The notes under the pieces: generated by a model
Told to the model about the DNA's origin: nothing
Databases searched by the model: none
Seen by the model: the letters and a program-made list of their open reading frames with translations, nothing else
Part shown: positions 21,431-30,985 of the stretch, piece after piece
How the letters are laid out: every line of letters starts with the position of its first letter
Numbering within the stretch: position 1 is the first letter of the stretch
NCBI RefSeq assembly: GCF_900176645.1
Contig: NZ_FXAN01000035.1
Span: 1-64,000 of the forward strand
Length of the DNA: 64,000 bases
Direction of reading: 5' to 3'
From: Burkholderia singularis
GTDB lineage: Bacteria > Pseudomonadota > Gammaproteobacteria > Burkholderiales > Burkholderiaceae
Position numbers and translations under genes: made by a program

Positions 21431-22662
21431 TGCGCATCGACGTCGGACGCGGCGCTGCGGTACGTGTCGCGCGCGAGGCACAAATCGGCCCAAGCCTTCG
21501 ATTTGTCCTGCAAGCTGCGCAGCAAATACGCCGGGTGATACGTGACGATCACCGGCACGCCTTCGTATCGATGCACGCGCCCGCGCAGCGATGCAATGCT
21601 CGCATCGCTCTTGAGAAGCGTCTGCGCGGCGAAGCGGCCGAGCGCGACGATCAGCTTCGGCCTCACCAGCGCGACCTGGCGTTGCAGATACGGCTCGCAG
21701 CGCGCGACTTCGTCCGGTTCGGGATTGCGGTTACCGGGCGGACGGCATTTGATGACGTTCGCGATATAAACGTTTTCGCCGCGCGCGAGCGACAGCGCGC
21801 GCAGCATGTTGTCGAGCAGCTTGCCGGCTTGGCCGACGAACGGCTCGCCCTGTTTGTCCTCGTTCTCGCCGGGTGCTTCGCCAACGAGCATCCAATCGGC
21901 GCTTTCGTCGCCAACGCCGAATACCGTGTTGGTGCGCTTCTCGCACAGGCGGCAGCGCCGGCAATCGGCCACGCGCGCGCGCAGCGCATCCCAGCCGAGC
22001 GCGGCAACGGGCGCCTCCGGCGCCGACGTCCCGGCAGGCGGCGCGCCGACGTCCGGCAACGCCGGCTCGAACACCGGTTCGAGATCGAACCATGACATAT
22101 CCGTGTCCGGCTCGGCCAGCGTCGCGCGTTCGGCGGCAACCGGATCGCCGGGTCTAGCCGCGCTACCCGGATCGCCGTCGCCGAATGCTCCACGCGCCAC
22201 GCGTTGCGACGCATCCGACGATTCGGCGCCGCGATCGGCCGCGCCCGATTGCGCGGCGGCTGCGCCGCGGGGTGCAATCGAAGCCGGCGCGAGCGCCGCG
22301 TCGTCGCGTCGAGCCGCACGCCGCGCATCACCATGCGCATCCTGCAACGTCGCATGCCGTGCCGTGCGTGCCGCGTCTGTCTCGGGCAAATGCGCAGCGC
22401 CGTCGTGCACGCCCGGCGCATTTTCAAGCCCGCGCGCCGCGTCGCGCCGATCTGCCGATCCGGGCGCGAACTCCTCCACGCGCCCCTGCATCGCAGCGGC
22501 CTGCGATCCGGAAAGCGATGCCAATCCGCGCGACGGCTCCGCCGCGGATCCGGATTCGGCCGCCTGCCCGGGCGCGGTCCGCGCGACATGCTCGCCGTGC
22601 GCGCGCCGCACCCACGCGGGCGCCAAGCCCAGCTCTTCGAGCGCCGCGTCAGCCCATCCCAT
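21427..22662 (-). CDS. Family 4/5-type uracil-DNA glycosylase with long disordered N-terminal insert
   Basis: A 411-residue protein. The C-terminal half is a 4Fe-4S uracil-DNA glycosylase: cysteines in [10 protein letters not shown], the [17 protein letters not shown] active-site motif, another cysteine in [17 protein letters not shown], and the HPAYLLR motif near the end. It removes uracil from DNA for base-excision repair. The N-terminal 20 residues ([20 protein letters not shown]) look conserved, but about 170 Ala/Arg/Asp/Gly-rich residues separate them from the catalytic domain, well beyond the usual length of about 200-290 aa. The start at 22662 is supported by AAGGAG six bases upstream. 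It overlaps rimI by 14 bases and the DUF1853 gene by 4. Confidence 0.9.
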   Translation of the reverse strand: MGWADAALEELGLAPAWVRRAHGEHVARTAPGQAAESGSAAEPSRGLASLSGSQAAAMQGRVEEFAPGSADRRDAARGLENAPGVHDGAAHLPETDAARTARHATLQDAHGDARRAARRDDAALAPASIAPRGAAAAQSGAADRGAESSDASQRVARGAFGDGDPGSAARPGDPVAAERATLAEPDTDMSWFDLEPVFEPALPDVGAPPAGTSAPEAPVAALGWDALRARVADCRRCRLCEKRTNTVFGVGDESADWMLVGEAPGENEDKQGEPFVGQAGKLLDNMLRALSLARGENVYIANVIKCRPPGNRNPEPDEVARCEPYLQRQVALVRPKLIVALGRFAAQTLLKSDASIASLRGRVHRYEGVPVIVTYHPAYLLRSLQDKSKAWADLCLARDTYRSAASDVDAQ

Positions 22663-23146
22663 GTGCGTCTCCTTCATTCGTCAATGCGAGACGCATCACG
22701 ATTGCGTCCTCCCGGCCGCGATGCTTGGCCGGATAGTAGTTCCTGCGCCGCCCGACCGATTCGAAACCGAAGCGCTCGTACAAATGAATCGCCCGCGGAT
22801 TCGACGGCCGCACCTCCAGCAACACGCCGCCGAGCCGCTCCGCGCGCGTAATCCGCACCGCTTCGCGCAGCAATGCGAGCCCCGCGCCGGAGCGCTGCGC
22901 AGCGGGCGCGACGCAGAGATTCAGCAGATGCATCTCATCGACGACAGGCATCAGCACGCAATAGCCGACAAGCGCGCCCGTCACATGCCGCATGCAGACG
23001 CCGAAATAGCCGTTGCGCAGCGAATCCTCGAAATTGCCGCGCGTCCACGGAAACTCATAGGCGGCCCGTTCGACCTCGACGACTTCATCGAGGTCCGCGT
23101 CCGTCATCGGCAACAGATAGCGGTCGGTCATCAGCACGCCGCTCAT
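22649..23146 (-). CDS. rimI: Ribosomal protein S18-alanine N-acetyltransferase RimI
   Basis: A GNAT-fold acetyltransferase of about 165 residues from [20 protein letters not shown]. It shows the acetyl-CoA loop region [16 protein letters not shown] and the RimI-type C-terminal motif [19 protein letters not shown] followed by VGRRRNYYP. It acetylates the N-terminal alanine of S18. Its start overlaps the tsaB stop (ATGA) and its end overlaps the UDG gene. tsaB-rimI adjacency is common in bacteria. An alternative ATG at 23131 (MTDRYLLPM) is equally plausible. Confidence 0.93.
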   Translation of the reverse strand: MSGVLMTDRYLLPMTDADLDEVVEVERAAYEFPWTRGNFEDSLRNGYFGVCMRHVTGALVGYCVLMPVVDEMHLLNLCVAPAAQRSGAGLALLREAVRITRAERLGGVLLEVRPSNPRAIHLYERFGFESVGRRRNYYPAKHRGREDAIVMRLALTNEGDAHGMG

Positions 23147-23913
23147 CCGCCGTCTCCGAGCGCGCGCGGCGCGAGCTTGCCGGCAAGACGCTCCGCCGTG
23201 GTCTGCGCAACCTTGTCGCGCACATATAAGGGCGCCGCGCGATCGGCCGGCACGGTGCGCGCCGCGCGATACGCACGAAGCGCGACATGCGCGAGCGGCA
23301 CGGCGTGCGGCAGCGCGTGCGCGTCGAGCGCGCCGGCTTGCGCGCACGCGGGCAAACGCGCGCCGAACGCGGCCGCCGCGTTGCCCGCCAGCACGAAGGG
23401 CGCATCGGGAGCACGGACTTCGGCGGGCGCGTCGAGCGACGGCGGCACGATCTCGCGCCAGTCGCCCGCCGCGTCGTCCCACGCATAATCGGCCCAGTAG
23501 ACCTCGTCCATGCGCGCATCGAGCGCGGCGAGCACCCGCGTCACGCCGCCGCCCGCTTCGCCCGCGTTCAGCCGCGCGGCTTGCGCACACGCGACGAGCG
23601 TGCCGACCGGCACGACGGGCAGCGCGCGCCCGAACGCAAGCCCTTGCGCGATACCCGTCGCGGTGCGCAGCCCGGTAAACGAGCCAGGCCCCGCGCCGAA
23701 CGCGATCGCATCGCACGCGGCGAGCGGATATCCCGCTTCGTCGAGCACGTCGCGCACGGCCGGCAGCACACGGGTACTGGACACCGCACCCGTGCGCTCG
23801 TGGCGGCACCAGGTTCGGATGGAACAGGCGTCGGCGGCGTCGGCCGCGACGAGGAGCGCGACCGAGCAGAACTCGGTCGACGTATCGATAGCGAGAAGCA
23901 CTGTTTGCGTCAT
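23143..23913 (-). CDS. tsaB: tRNA threonylcarbamoyladenosine biosynthesis protein TsaB
   Basis: An ASKHA-fold protein of 256 residues from [20 protein letters not shown]. The conserved [21 protein letters not shown] segment is the TsaB/YeaZ signature. It works with TsaD and TsaE to place t6A at position 37 of ANN-decoding tRNAs. A start nine bases earlier (23922, MSAM) is also possible; neither has a clear ribosome-binding site. It heads the overlapping tsaB-rimI-UDG-DUF1853 run and diverges from the acyl-CoA-binding protein gene. Confidence 0.93.
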   Translation of the reverse strand: MTQTVLLAIDTSTEFCSVALLVAADAADACSIRTWCRHERTGAVSSTRVLPAVRDVLDEAGYPLAACDAIAFGAGPGSFTGLRTATGIAQGLAFGRALPVVPVGTLVACAQAARLNAGEAGGGVTRVLAALDARMDEVYWADYAWDDAAGDWREIVPPSLDAPAEVRAPDAPFVLAGNAAAAFGARLPACAQAGALDAHALPHAVPLAHVALRAYRAARTVPADRAAPLYVRDKVAQTTAERLAGKLAPRALGDGG

Positions 23914-24080
23914 GGCCGACATTGTAATGCGACGCCCCGCCGGCACGGGCGACTCCGGCCAATCAGCCATGCGGTTTCGCGCCGGCGGCGGTTTGGAAGA
24001 AACGCTCGAGCCGCCGCCCGCTCCCGCTTGCTAAGATCGCCGGACTGGAAAAACCAGCCTGTAACCTGACGGAGACACAC

Positions 24081-24350
24081 ATGAGCGACATCACCGCCCA
24101 ATTCGAACAAGCGCAGATCGACGTGAAGCAATTGACCGAGCGTCCCGGCAACCTGACGCTGCTGCGCCTGTACGCGCTCTTCAAACAAGCGACCGACGGC
24201 GATGTGCATGGCGACAAACCCGGCTTCACCGACATCGTCGGCAAGTACAAGTACGATGCATGGGAAGCCTTGAAAGGCACCTCGCAAGACGAGGCAAAGA
24301 AGCAGTACATCGAACTCGTCGAATCGCTGAAGAACGGTACCGCATCCTGA
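24081..24350 (+). CDS. Acyl-CoA-binding protein
   Basis: An 89-residue four-helix ACBP. Signature residues are present: the N-terminal FEQAQIDVKQL, LLRLYALFKQATDGDVHGDKPG (Tyr, Lys acyl-CoA contacts) and KYKYDAWEALKGTSQDEAKKQYI. It binds medium- to long-chain acyl-CoA in the cytosol and buffers or carries it. ACBP is universal in eukaryotes but found in only some bacteria, Burkholderia among them. GGAG lies about 8 bases before the ATG. It stands alone between divergent tsaB and downstream rhlE. Confidence 0.95.
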   Translation: MSDITAQFEQAQIDVKQLTERPGNLTLLRLYALFKQATDGDVHGDKPGFTDIVGKYKYDAWEALKGTSQDEAKKQYIELVESLKNGTAS

Positions 24351-24769
24351 TGCCGCCGCCGGCGCGGACCGCGCCGGACCCCGCCGCACGCATGAGCCGT
24401 CGCATCGCGCGGCGCACGCGATCACAGGCTGGCGCGGCGCAACAAAAAATTGTACAATGCGTGCTGCGCATCGCGTCGAGCGGATGACCGGCCAGCCCGG
24501 GCGCCCTCGCCGCCAGCGTTCCATAGCGTTTCGCTCCAATCCAGTTTAGAACCTGTCCCTTCCTGCGTAGCCCCAACGGGCTGTCAAGTCTCAGGCTGGC
24601 GGCATGCGCAGCCGATGCGCGCCGCACCCAAAACAGCTTCTAACGAAATGTTGCCCGCACACGAAAGCGCGCGGGCAATCGCCACGTTTCCCGATTTGCT
24701 CGATGAATCCGTCGACTTGGGCATGCGCGATTGGCGCGACGTTCGACCCACCGTGTTTCAAGGATTGAC
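24351..24769 (+). promoter_or_regulatory. Long untranslated leader upstream of rhlE
   Basis: About 420 bases without a gene. A good -10 hexamer TACAAT lies at 24453-24458 after an A-rich stretch, though the -35 is poor (TGGCGC). If it is used, the rhlE leader is about 300 bases and contains inverted-repeat potential around AGCCCCAACGGGCT and GGCTGGCGGCATGCGCAGCC. Long leaders on DEAD-box helicase genes often mediate autoregulation in other bacteria; here that is inference. I match it to no known riboswitch. Confidence 0.4.
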
Positions 24770-26299
24770 ATGACTTCGAGCAACCCCATCAGCCCGCTGA
24801 CCGCCATCGCGAACGACGTGATCGACGGCCAGACGCCTGCCCAGACTGACGCCGCGCCGCAAGCGCAGGCTGTCGACGGCCCCACCTTCGCTTCGCTCGG
24901 GCTGTCGCCGGAAATCGTCTCGGCACTGCAAGCGGCCGGCTACGTGAAGCCGACGCCGGTGCAGGAGCGCGCGATTCCGGCCGGCATCGCAGGCCGCGAC
25001 CTGCTCGTGTCGAGCCCGACGGGTTCCGGCAAGACCGCCGCGTTCATGCTGCCCGCGATCGAGCGCTTCGCGCAGCTTCAAAAGGCGCAGGCGCAGCAGC
25101 CGCGCGCGCCCCGCGAAGATTCGCCGCGCAACGGCGAGCGCCGCCGCCGGCCGATGCCGGTCGCGCGCCCCGGCCTGCTCGTGCTCACGCCGACGCGCGA
25201 ACTTGCGATGCAAGTGACGACGGCCGCGTCGACTTACGGCAAGCATTTGCGCCGCCTGCGCACCGTCAGCATTCTCGGCGGCGTCGCATACGGCCAGCAG
25301 CTCATGCTGCTCGCGAAGAACCCGGAGATCCTGGTCGCGACGCCGGGCCGCCTGCTCGATCACCTCGAGCGCGGTCGCATCGACCTGTCCGAGCTGAAGA
25401 TGCTCGTGCTCGACGAGGCCGACCGGATGCTCGACATGGGCTTCATCGACGATATCGAAACGATCGTCGCGGCGACGCCGGCGTCGCGCCAGACGATGCT
25501 GTTCTCGGCCACGCTCGACGGCAAGATCGGCTCGCTGACGAACCGCCTGCTGACCGACCCGGAGCGCATCGAGATTACGCAGAAGATCGAATCGCGCACG
25601 AACATCGCGCAGAGCGTGCATTACGTCGACGACCGCGACCACAAGAACCGCTTGCTCGACCATCTGCTGCGCGACGTCTCGCTCGACCAGGCGATCATCT
25701 TCACCGCGACGAAGCTCGACGCCGACGAACTGGCCGGCCGTCTCGCCGACGCGGGCTTCGAGTCGGCCGCGCTGCACGGCGATCTGCCCCAAGGCGCGCG
25801 CAACCGGACGATCCGCGCGCTGCGCGAGCGCCGCGTGCGCGTGCTCGTCGCGACCGATGTCGCGGCGCGCGGGATCGACATTCCCGGCATCACGCACGTA
25901 TTCAACTACGACCTGCCGAAGTTCGCCGAGGACTACGTGCACCGGATCGGCCGCACCGGCCGCGCCGGCCGTTCGGGCACCGCGGTGAGCCTCGTGCATC
26001 ACGCCGAGCAAGGCGCGCTCAAGCGCATCGAGCGCTTCGTGCGGACGTCGTTGCCGGTCAATGTCGTCGCGGGCTTCGAGCCGCGCAAGGCGCCGCCGCC
26101 GCGCAATGACCGCGGCGGACGCGGCCGGCCGGGCGGCAATGGCAATGGCGCCCGCCGCTTCGGCGGCAAGCCGGGCGGCAGCCGTGACGGCAACGGCGGC
26201 TTCGGCGGCAAGCCGGGTGGCAGCCGCGACGGTGGTTACCGTGGCGCACGGCGCAGCGACGGCCCGCGCGGCCCGCGACGCGGCAATTCGGCAGCCTGA
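24770..26299 (+). CDS. rhlE: DEAD-box RNA helicase RhlE
   Basis: A 509-residue ATP-dependent RNA helicase. Motifs in order: Q motif with KPTPVQERAIPAG, motif I SSPTGSGKTAAF, Ia TPTRELAMQV, motif II LDEADRMLDMGF (DEAD), motif III FSATLDGKIG, motif V VATDVAARGIDIPG and VI HRIGRTGRAGRSG. An Ala/Gln/Arg-rich insert follows motif I (around residue 105). The tail from about residue 440 is Gly/Arg-rich and repetitive (GGKPGGSRDG twice), suited to RNA binding. RhlE-type helicases remodel RNA in ribosome assembly and mRNA decay. ATG at 24770 has AAGGA six bases upstream. An intrinsic terminator follows. Confidence 0.93.
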   Translation: MTSSNPISPLTAIANDVIDGQTPAQTDAAPQAQAVDGPTFASLGLSPEIVSALQAAGYVKPTPVQERAIPAGIAGRDLLVSSPTGSGKTAAFMLPAIERFAQLQKAQAQQPRAPREDSPRNGERRRRPMPVARPGLLVLTPTRELAMQVTTAASTYGKHLRRLRTVSILGGVAYGQQLMLLAKNPEILVATPGRLLDHLERGRIDLSELKMLVLDEADRMLDMGFIDDIETIVAATPASRQTMLFSATLDGKIGSLTNRLLTDPERIEITQKIESRTNIAQSVHYVDDRDHKNRLLDHLLRDVSLDQAIIFTATKLDADELAGRLADAGFESAALHGDLPQGARNRTIRALRERRVRVLVATDVAARGIDIPGITHVFNYDLPKFAEDYVHRIGRTGRAGRSGTAVSLVHHAEQGALKRIERFVRTSLPVNVVAGFEPRKAPPPRNDRGGRGRPGGNGNGARRFGGKPGGSRDGNGGFGGKPGGSRDGGYRGARRSDGPRGPRRGNSAA

Positions 26300-26351
26300 C
26301 CGGCTGCTTGCCGGCCGGCCCGTGAGAACGGACCGGCTTGCCCTCCTCCCG

Positions 26352-26376
26352 AACCGGCGCTTTTGCGCCGGTTTTT
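26352..26376 (+). terminator. Rho-independent terminator of rhlE
   Basis: A perfect 9-bp stem AACCGGCGC/GCGCCGGTT with a TTTT loop (26352-26373) is followed by further T residues and TGTTT. It lies about 50 bases after the rhlE stop. Confidence 0.9.
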
Positions 26377-26665
26377 GTTTGCCCCCGGAATTTCACGATA
26401 CGAAAAAATCTTTTGCGTCGTAAAAAGCCATGCTGCGTGGCACAACCGAAGCCATTGCAGGATAGGAAACCACATTCCTTAATGTGAAATATATAAAATA
26501 ATATATTGATTTATATAGGATAAAATTTTTTCAAACATGTGAAAAAGCCCCTGTTTCGACGCTACCGATTTGCCTAGACTCTTATACAAGACTTAACGAA
26601 GCGGGGCGCCCGCCGCCCCACCCGTTCACCATCATCACGGCTACGACCAACAAGGAGCATTCATC
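26377..26665 (+). promoter_or_regulatory. AT-rich aceA control region
   Basis: With the terminator, a 366-base gap separates rhlE and aceA. Bases about 26460-26535 are strikingly AT-rich (AAATATATAAAATAATATAT and similar), unlike the surrounding GC-rich DNA, and would melt or bend easily. A 7-bp inverted repeat TTTTTCA-N6-TGAAAAA (26527-26546) lies about 120 bases before the aceA start and is a candidate operator. Several -10-like hexamers overlap, so the promoter cannot be fixed. AAGGAG (about 26651) precedes the aceA ATG. Confidence 0.5.
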
Positions 26666-27973
<1,308 letters not shown>

Positions 27974-27985
27974 AAGGTCGCCTGA

Positions 27986-28422
27986 GCCTGACGTTGCCTT
28001 GCCCCGGCGGCGGCGCATACCGCGTCACGGACGCGGCGCGCGGCGCCATCGGGTGGCCGCTCGGCAAAGCCATCCATCAGGGGGAGCACTGCCCGCCGCG
28101 TCCGCGCGCTGCCGCGCGGACGCGGCGGTTCAGTGACCGACACCGGGCACCGCTGGCGGCAAGCGCATCGTGCCCGCCTTCGCGTGTCGGTTCGCGGGCG
28201 ACGCATGAAGTCAAAGCCCGCGCAACTGAGCCAGCCGCGTCGTACCCAACCGGGCTGGGTGTGCAAGCGCCCGGTTTGCCCGGCATGCCGCTGATCCCTG
28301 ACCCGGGCGACACGCCGCTCATCACCCCGGCGTGACGCCGGCGCGCAAAGCACAGCGCGGCGCGCCGCCGCCCGCTCATGTGCGCGCGTTCGACGCTGCC
28401 TGCCGCAAACGTCACACAAACC
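27986..28422. other. Gene-poor region after aceA with a strong hairpin
   Basis: About 440 bases between convergent aceA and the UspA gene, with no supportable gene. The main feature is a perfect 16-bp inverted repeat with a CTGC loop (28093-28128) followed by TTCAG, a probable end point for aceA transcription although the U tract is weak. Outer CACTG/CAGTG bases extend the pairing after a mismatch. The rest is GC-rich and Pro/Ala/Arg-coding in every frame. Confidence 0.5.
28093..28130 (+). terminator. Long GC-rich hairpin downstream of aceA
   Basis: The arms CCGCCGCGTCCGCGCG and CGCGCGGACGCGGCGG pair perfectly over 16 bp around a 4-base loop, followed only by TT. It is about 108 bases past the aceA stop. 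It may be a terminator or an mRNA 3' end protector. Confidence 0.5.
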
Positions 28423-28857
28423 CTATCGATAAACGATCACGGGAATCTTCGTATGAGTCAGCACGCGCTGCGTCTCGCTGCCGATCAACAGGCTGCCGAG
28501 CCCGCGCCGGCCGTGCGACGCCATGAAGATCACGTCGCAGCCGCCGCGCTGCGCCGCTTCAATGATTCCGAGATATGGCGACGGATGCACGCTCGTACAC
28601 GATTCGCACACCACGCCCGCGCGCCGCGCGGCGTCCTCCACCTCAGCCAGGTGCGCACGCGCCTCGCGTTCGCTGCGCTCGCGAAAATCGGCGGGAGGCT
28701 CGATCACCATTTCGGAAAACGGCGAATACGGATACTGCGGCAAACACGCATAGGCGGTCACGCGTGCGCCGACCGTCTGTGCAAGATCGATTGCGCCGTC
28801 AATCGCCTTTTTCGACAGATCGGAACCGTCCGTCGGAACCAGGATGTGCTTGAACAT
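28423..28857 (-). CDS. Universal stress protein (UspA family)
   Basis: A single-domain USP of 144 residues, starting MFKHILVPTDGSDLSKKAID. The ATP-binding signature G-x2-G-x9-G-S is visible in SHGRRGLGSLLIGSETQRVL, so it is likely of the nucleotide-binding type. USPs are cytoplasmic stress and starvation modulators without a fixed biochemical role. The frame is open for 17 codons upstream, but family alignment starts at MFKHILV. It sits between aceA (convergent) and a LysR gene on the same strand. Confidence 0.93.
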   Translation of the reverse strand: MFKHILVPTDGSDLSKKAIDGAIDLAQTVGARVTAYACLPQYPYSPFSEMVIEPPADFRERSEREARAHLAEVEDAARRAGVVCESCTSVHPSPYLGIIEAAQRGGCDVIFMASHGRRGLGSLLIGSETQRVLTHTKIPVIVYR

Positions 28858-29039
28858 GGCGGCCTCCGTCGGCAACCGTTGTGCGGCTGGCCGCGCATAC
28901 GCCCGCAACCCGCCGCCCTTCGACGCGCGCGGCGCGCAGCCGGCCGTGCGAACCCGCCCGCGTCTGCACCAGGTAACTTGATTGTAGTGCGCGAAAACGC
29001 CGCGCCGAGCGCCACGTCGGGTTCGCCCTCATATCGCAC

Positions 29040-29066
29040 GCGCGCGCCGCGCTGCGGCGCGCGCGC
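29040..29066. other. CG-rich hairpin at the 3' end of the LysR gene
   Basis: An inverted repeat of at least 11 bp (GCGCGCGCCGC/GCGGCGCGCGC) with a three-base loop lies immediately after the LysR stop codon. It has no U tract; it is probably a termination-related or fortuitous GC-alternating structure. Confidence 0.3.
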
Positions 29067-29067
29067 G

Positions 29068-29970
29068 TCAGCCCCAGTAACCGGGCTGCTCGTAGGTATG
29101 CTTCACGAAATCGAGAAACAGCCGGACCCTCAGCGGCAAATGCCGGCGCTGCGGAAAGACCGCGTGGATGCCGATCGGCGGCGCGGCGAACGCGTCGAGC
29201 ACGGTCACGAGCCGCCCCGCCGCGATATCCGCGCCGACCTCCCACCACGAGCGCCACGCGAGACCGTGGCCGTCGAGGCACCATTCATGCAGCACCGCGC
29301 CGTCGGAGCATTCCATCATGCCGGCCACGCGAATCGACACGATCTTGCCGTCGTCGACGAAAGTCCAGCCGCGCTGCTGGTTCGCATTCGCGGCGAGCGC
29401 GAGACAGTTGTGGCGCGCGAGATCGGCGAGCGTCTGCGGCACGCCCGCACGCGCCAGATACACGGGCGACGCGACGCACACGCGCCGGTTCTCGCCGAGC
29501 TTGAGCGACACGAGCGACGAATCGGGCAGCTCACCCAGACGCACCGCGCAATCGAAGCCTTCGTTGACGAGATCGACCATCCGGTCGGACAGATCGAGCG
29601 TGACCGACACGTCCGGATGCGCCTCGCAGAATGCCGGCACGAGCGGCGCGACGTGACGCCGGCCGAAGCCCGCGGGCGCCGATACGCGCAAATGCCCGCT
29701 CGCCTTCACGCCGCCCGCCGACACGCTCGCCTCGGCGTTGTGCATGTCGTGGATGATCCGCTGGCAGTCCTCGAGAAACGCGGAACCTTCGAACGTCAGC
29801 GTGAGCTTGCGGGTCGTGCGCACGAGGAGTTTCACGCCGAGCCGCTCCTCGAGCGCATCGAGCCTGCGCCCGATGATCGCAGGCGCGACCCCTTCGGCGT
29901 GCGCCGCCGCCGACAGGCTGCCTTTTGCCGCAACGGCGGCAAACGTCTCGATTTGCTTGAAGCGATCCAT
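29068..29970 (-). CDS. LysR-family transcriptional regulator
   Basis: About 300 residues. The N-terminal winged HTH is MDRFKQIETFAAVAAKGSLS through EGVAPAIIGRRLDALEERLG; the C-terminal part is a periplasmic-binding-protein-like effector domain (VNEGFDCAVRLGELPDSSLV). It belongs to the large CrgA/DsdC-like group that often controls a divergent neighbour. Here that neighbour is the 2-haloacid dehalogenase, with an AT-rich 180-base gap between them. An ATG three codons earlier (29979) is also possible. The target is inferred from position only. Confidence 0.88.
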   Translation of the reverse strand: MDRFKQIETFAAVAAKGSLSAAAHAEGVAPAIIGRRLDALEERLGVKLLVRTTRKLTLTFEGSAFLEDCQRIIHDMHNAEASVSAGGVKASGHLRVSAPAGFGRRHVAPLVPAFCEAHPDVSVTLDLSDRMVDLVNEGFDCAVRLGELPDSSLVSLKLGENRRVCVASPVYLARAGVPQTLADLARHNCLALAANANQQRGWTFVDDGKIVSIRVAGMMECSDGAVLHEWCLDGHGLAWRSWWEVGADIAAGRLVTVLDAFAAPPIGIHAVFPQRRHLPLRVRLFLDFVKHTYEQPGYWG

Positions 29971-30149
29971 GCCGCGCACGAACGGCGCGAGCCGTTCTAT
30001 CTATTGATGGGTTGAAAAAGGATGAAAACGATGAAACCGAACCAGATTAGTGACGAAAAAGTAAAAGATCAAGTGATGATTATTGTCTTTTTGAGTGCAA
30101 GCGATCACGAATAGAATCGAATCAGTTTCCGATTGCGGAGCACAATCCG
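29971..30149. promoter_or_regulatory. Divergent LysR / haloacid dehalogenase promoter region
   Basis: About 180 bases, clearly AT-richer than the flanks (for example GACGAAAAAGTAAAAGATC and GATGATTATTGTC). It must hold both divergent promoters and probably the LysR binding site. No single T-N11-A half-site pair stands out enough to name. Confidence 0.45.
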
Positions 30150-30914
30150 ATGTCCGACGCCCAGTTCGCTTTCCCGAAAGCCGTTCTGTTCGACGCCTAC
30201 GGCACGCTGTTCGACGTGCATGCGGTCGTCGCGGCCGCCGAGCAGATGTTTCCCGGCCGAGGCGACGCGCTATCGCAACTCTGGCGGCGCAAGCAGCTCG
30301 AATATTCGCAACTGCGCACGCTCGCCGATCCGGACGGCGGCCGCTACAAGCCGTTCTGGGACCTGACGCTCGACGCCTTGCGCTTTGCCGCGCGCTCGCT
30401 CGGCCTGACGCTGGCCGCTGCCGCGGAAAAGCGGCTGATGGATGAGTACGCATGCCTGTCGACGTATCCGGACACCGTGCCGACATTGCGCGCGCTGCGC
30501 GCGCGCACGAGCCCGCCGAAACTGGCGATCCTGTCCAACGGCAACCCGCAAATGCTCGACATCGCGCTCAAGAGCGCCGGCATGAGCAGCCTGTTCGATC
30601 GCGTGCTGTCGGTCGACGCGGTGCGCGCGTACAAACCGTCGCCCGCCGCCTACGCGCTCGGCACGGCCGCGTTCGACGCCACGCCGGCCGATATCGTGTT
30701 CGTTTCGTCGAACGGCTGGGACGCGGCCGGCGCCGGCTGGTTCGGCTACCGGACGTTCTGGCTCAACCGCGCGGGCGCGCCGGCCGAGGAACTCGGTTCG
30801 CCGAGCACCGGCACCGGCGCCGGCATGGCCGATCTGCTCGCGTTCATCGACACGCTGGCCGCGGCCCCGAAGCCCGCAAGCCGCACGCGCGCGGCGCCGG
30901 GTGCCGCCGCGTAG
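30150..30914 (+). CDS. (S)-2-haloacid dehalogenase, type II (HAD superfamily)
   Basis: A 254-residue HAD-fold hydrolase. The nucleophile is D15 (AVLFDAYGTLFDVHAV), with ILSNGNPQML (Ser/Asn), KPSPAAY (Lys) and VSSNGWDAAGAGWFGYRTFW typical of L-2-haloacid dehalogenases. It converts L-2-haloacids such as 2-chloropropionate or monochloroacetate to hydroxy acids (D-lactate, glycolate). It lies between a divergent LysR regulator and aceB; glycolate can enter metabolism as glyoxylate, the AceB substrate, so the placement is metabolically sensible. The natural substrate is not known. Confidence 0.88.
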   Translation: MSDAQFAFPKAVLFDAYGTLFDVHAVVAAAEQMFPGRGDALSQLWRRKQLEYSQLRTLADPDGGRYKPFWDLTLDALRFAARSLGLTLAAAAEKRLMDEYACLSTYPDTVPTLRALRARTSPPKLAILSNGNPQMLDIALKSAGMSSLFDRVLSVDAVRAYKPSPAAYALGTAAFDATPADIVFVSSNGWDAAGAGWFGYRTFWLNRAGAPAEELGSPSTGTGAGMADLLAFIDTLAAAPKPASRTRAAPGAAA

Positions 30915-30985
30915 CGCGCGTCCGCGCGCCGTGCCTCGTAGCAATGCCCCACTTTTTGACTGACTGACCGACCAAGGAGAAACGG

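Noticed and set aside
28077-28415. A 112-codon minus frame in the aceA-uspA gap
   Set aside because: It spans the long aceA hairpin, is Arg/Gly/Ala-rich by composition and has no start signal.
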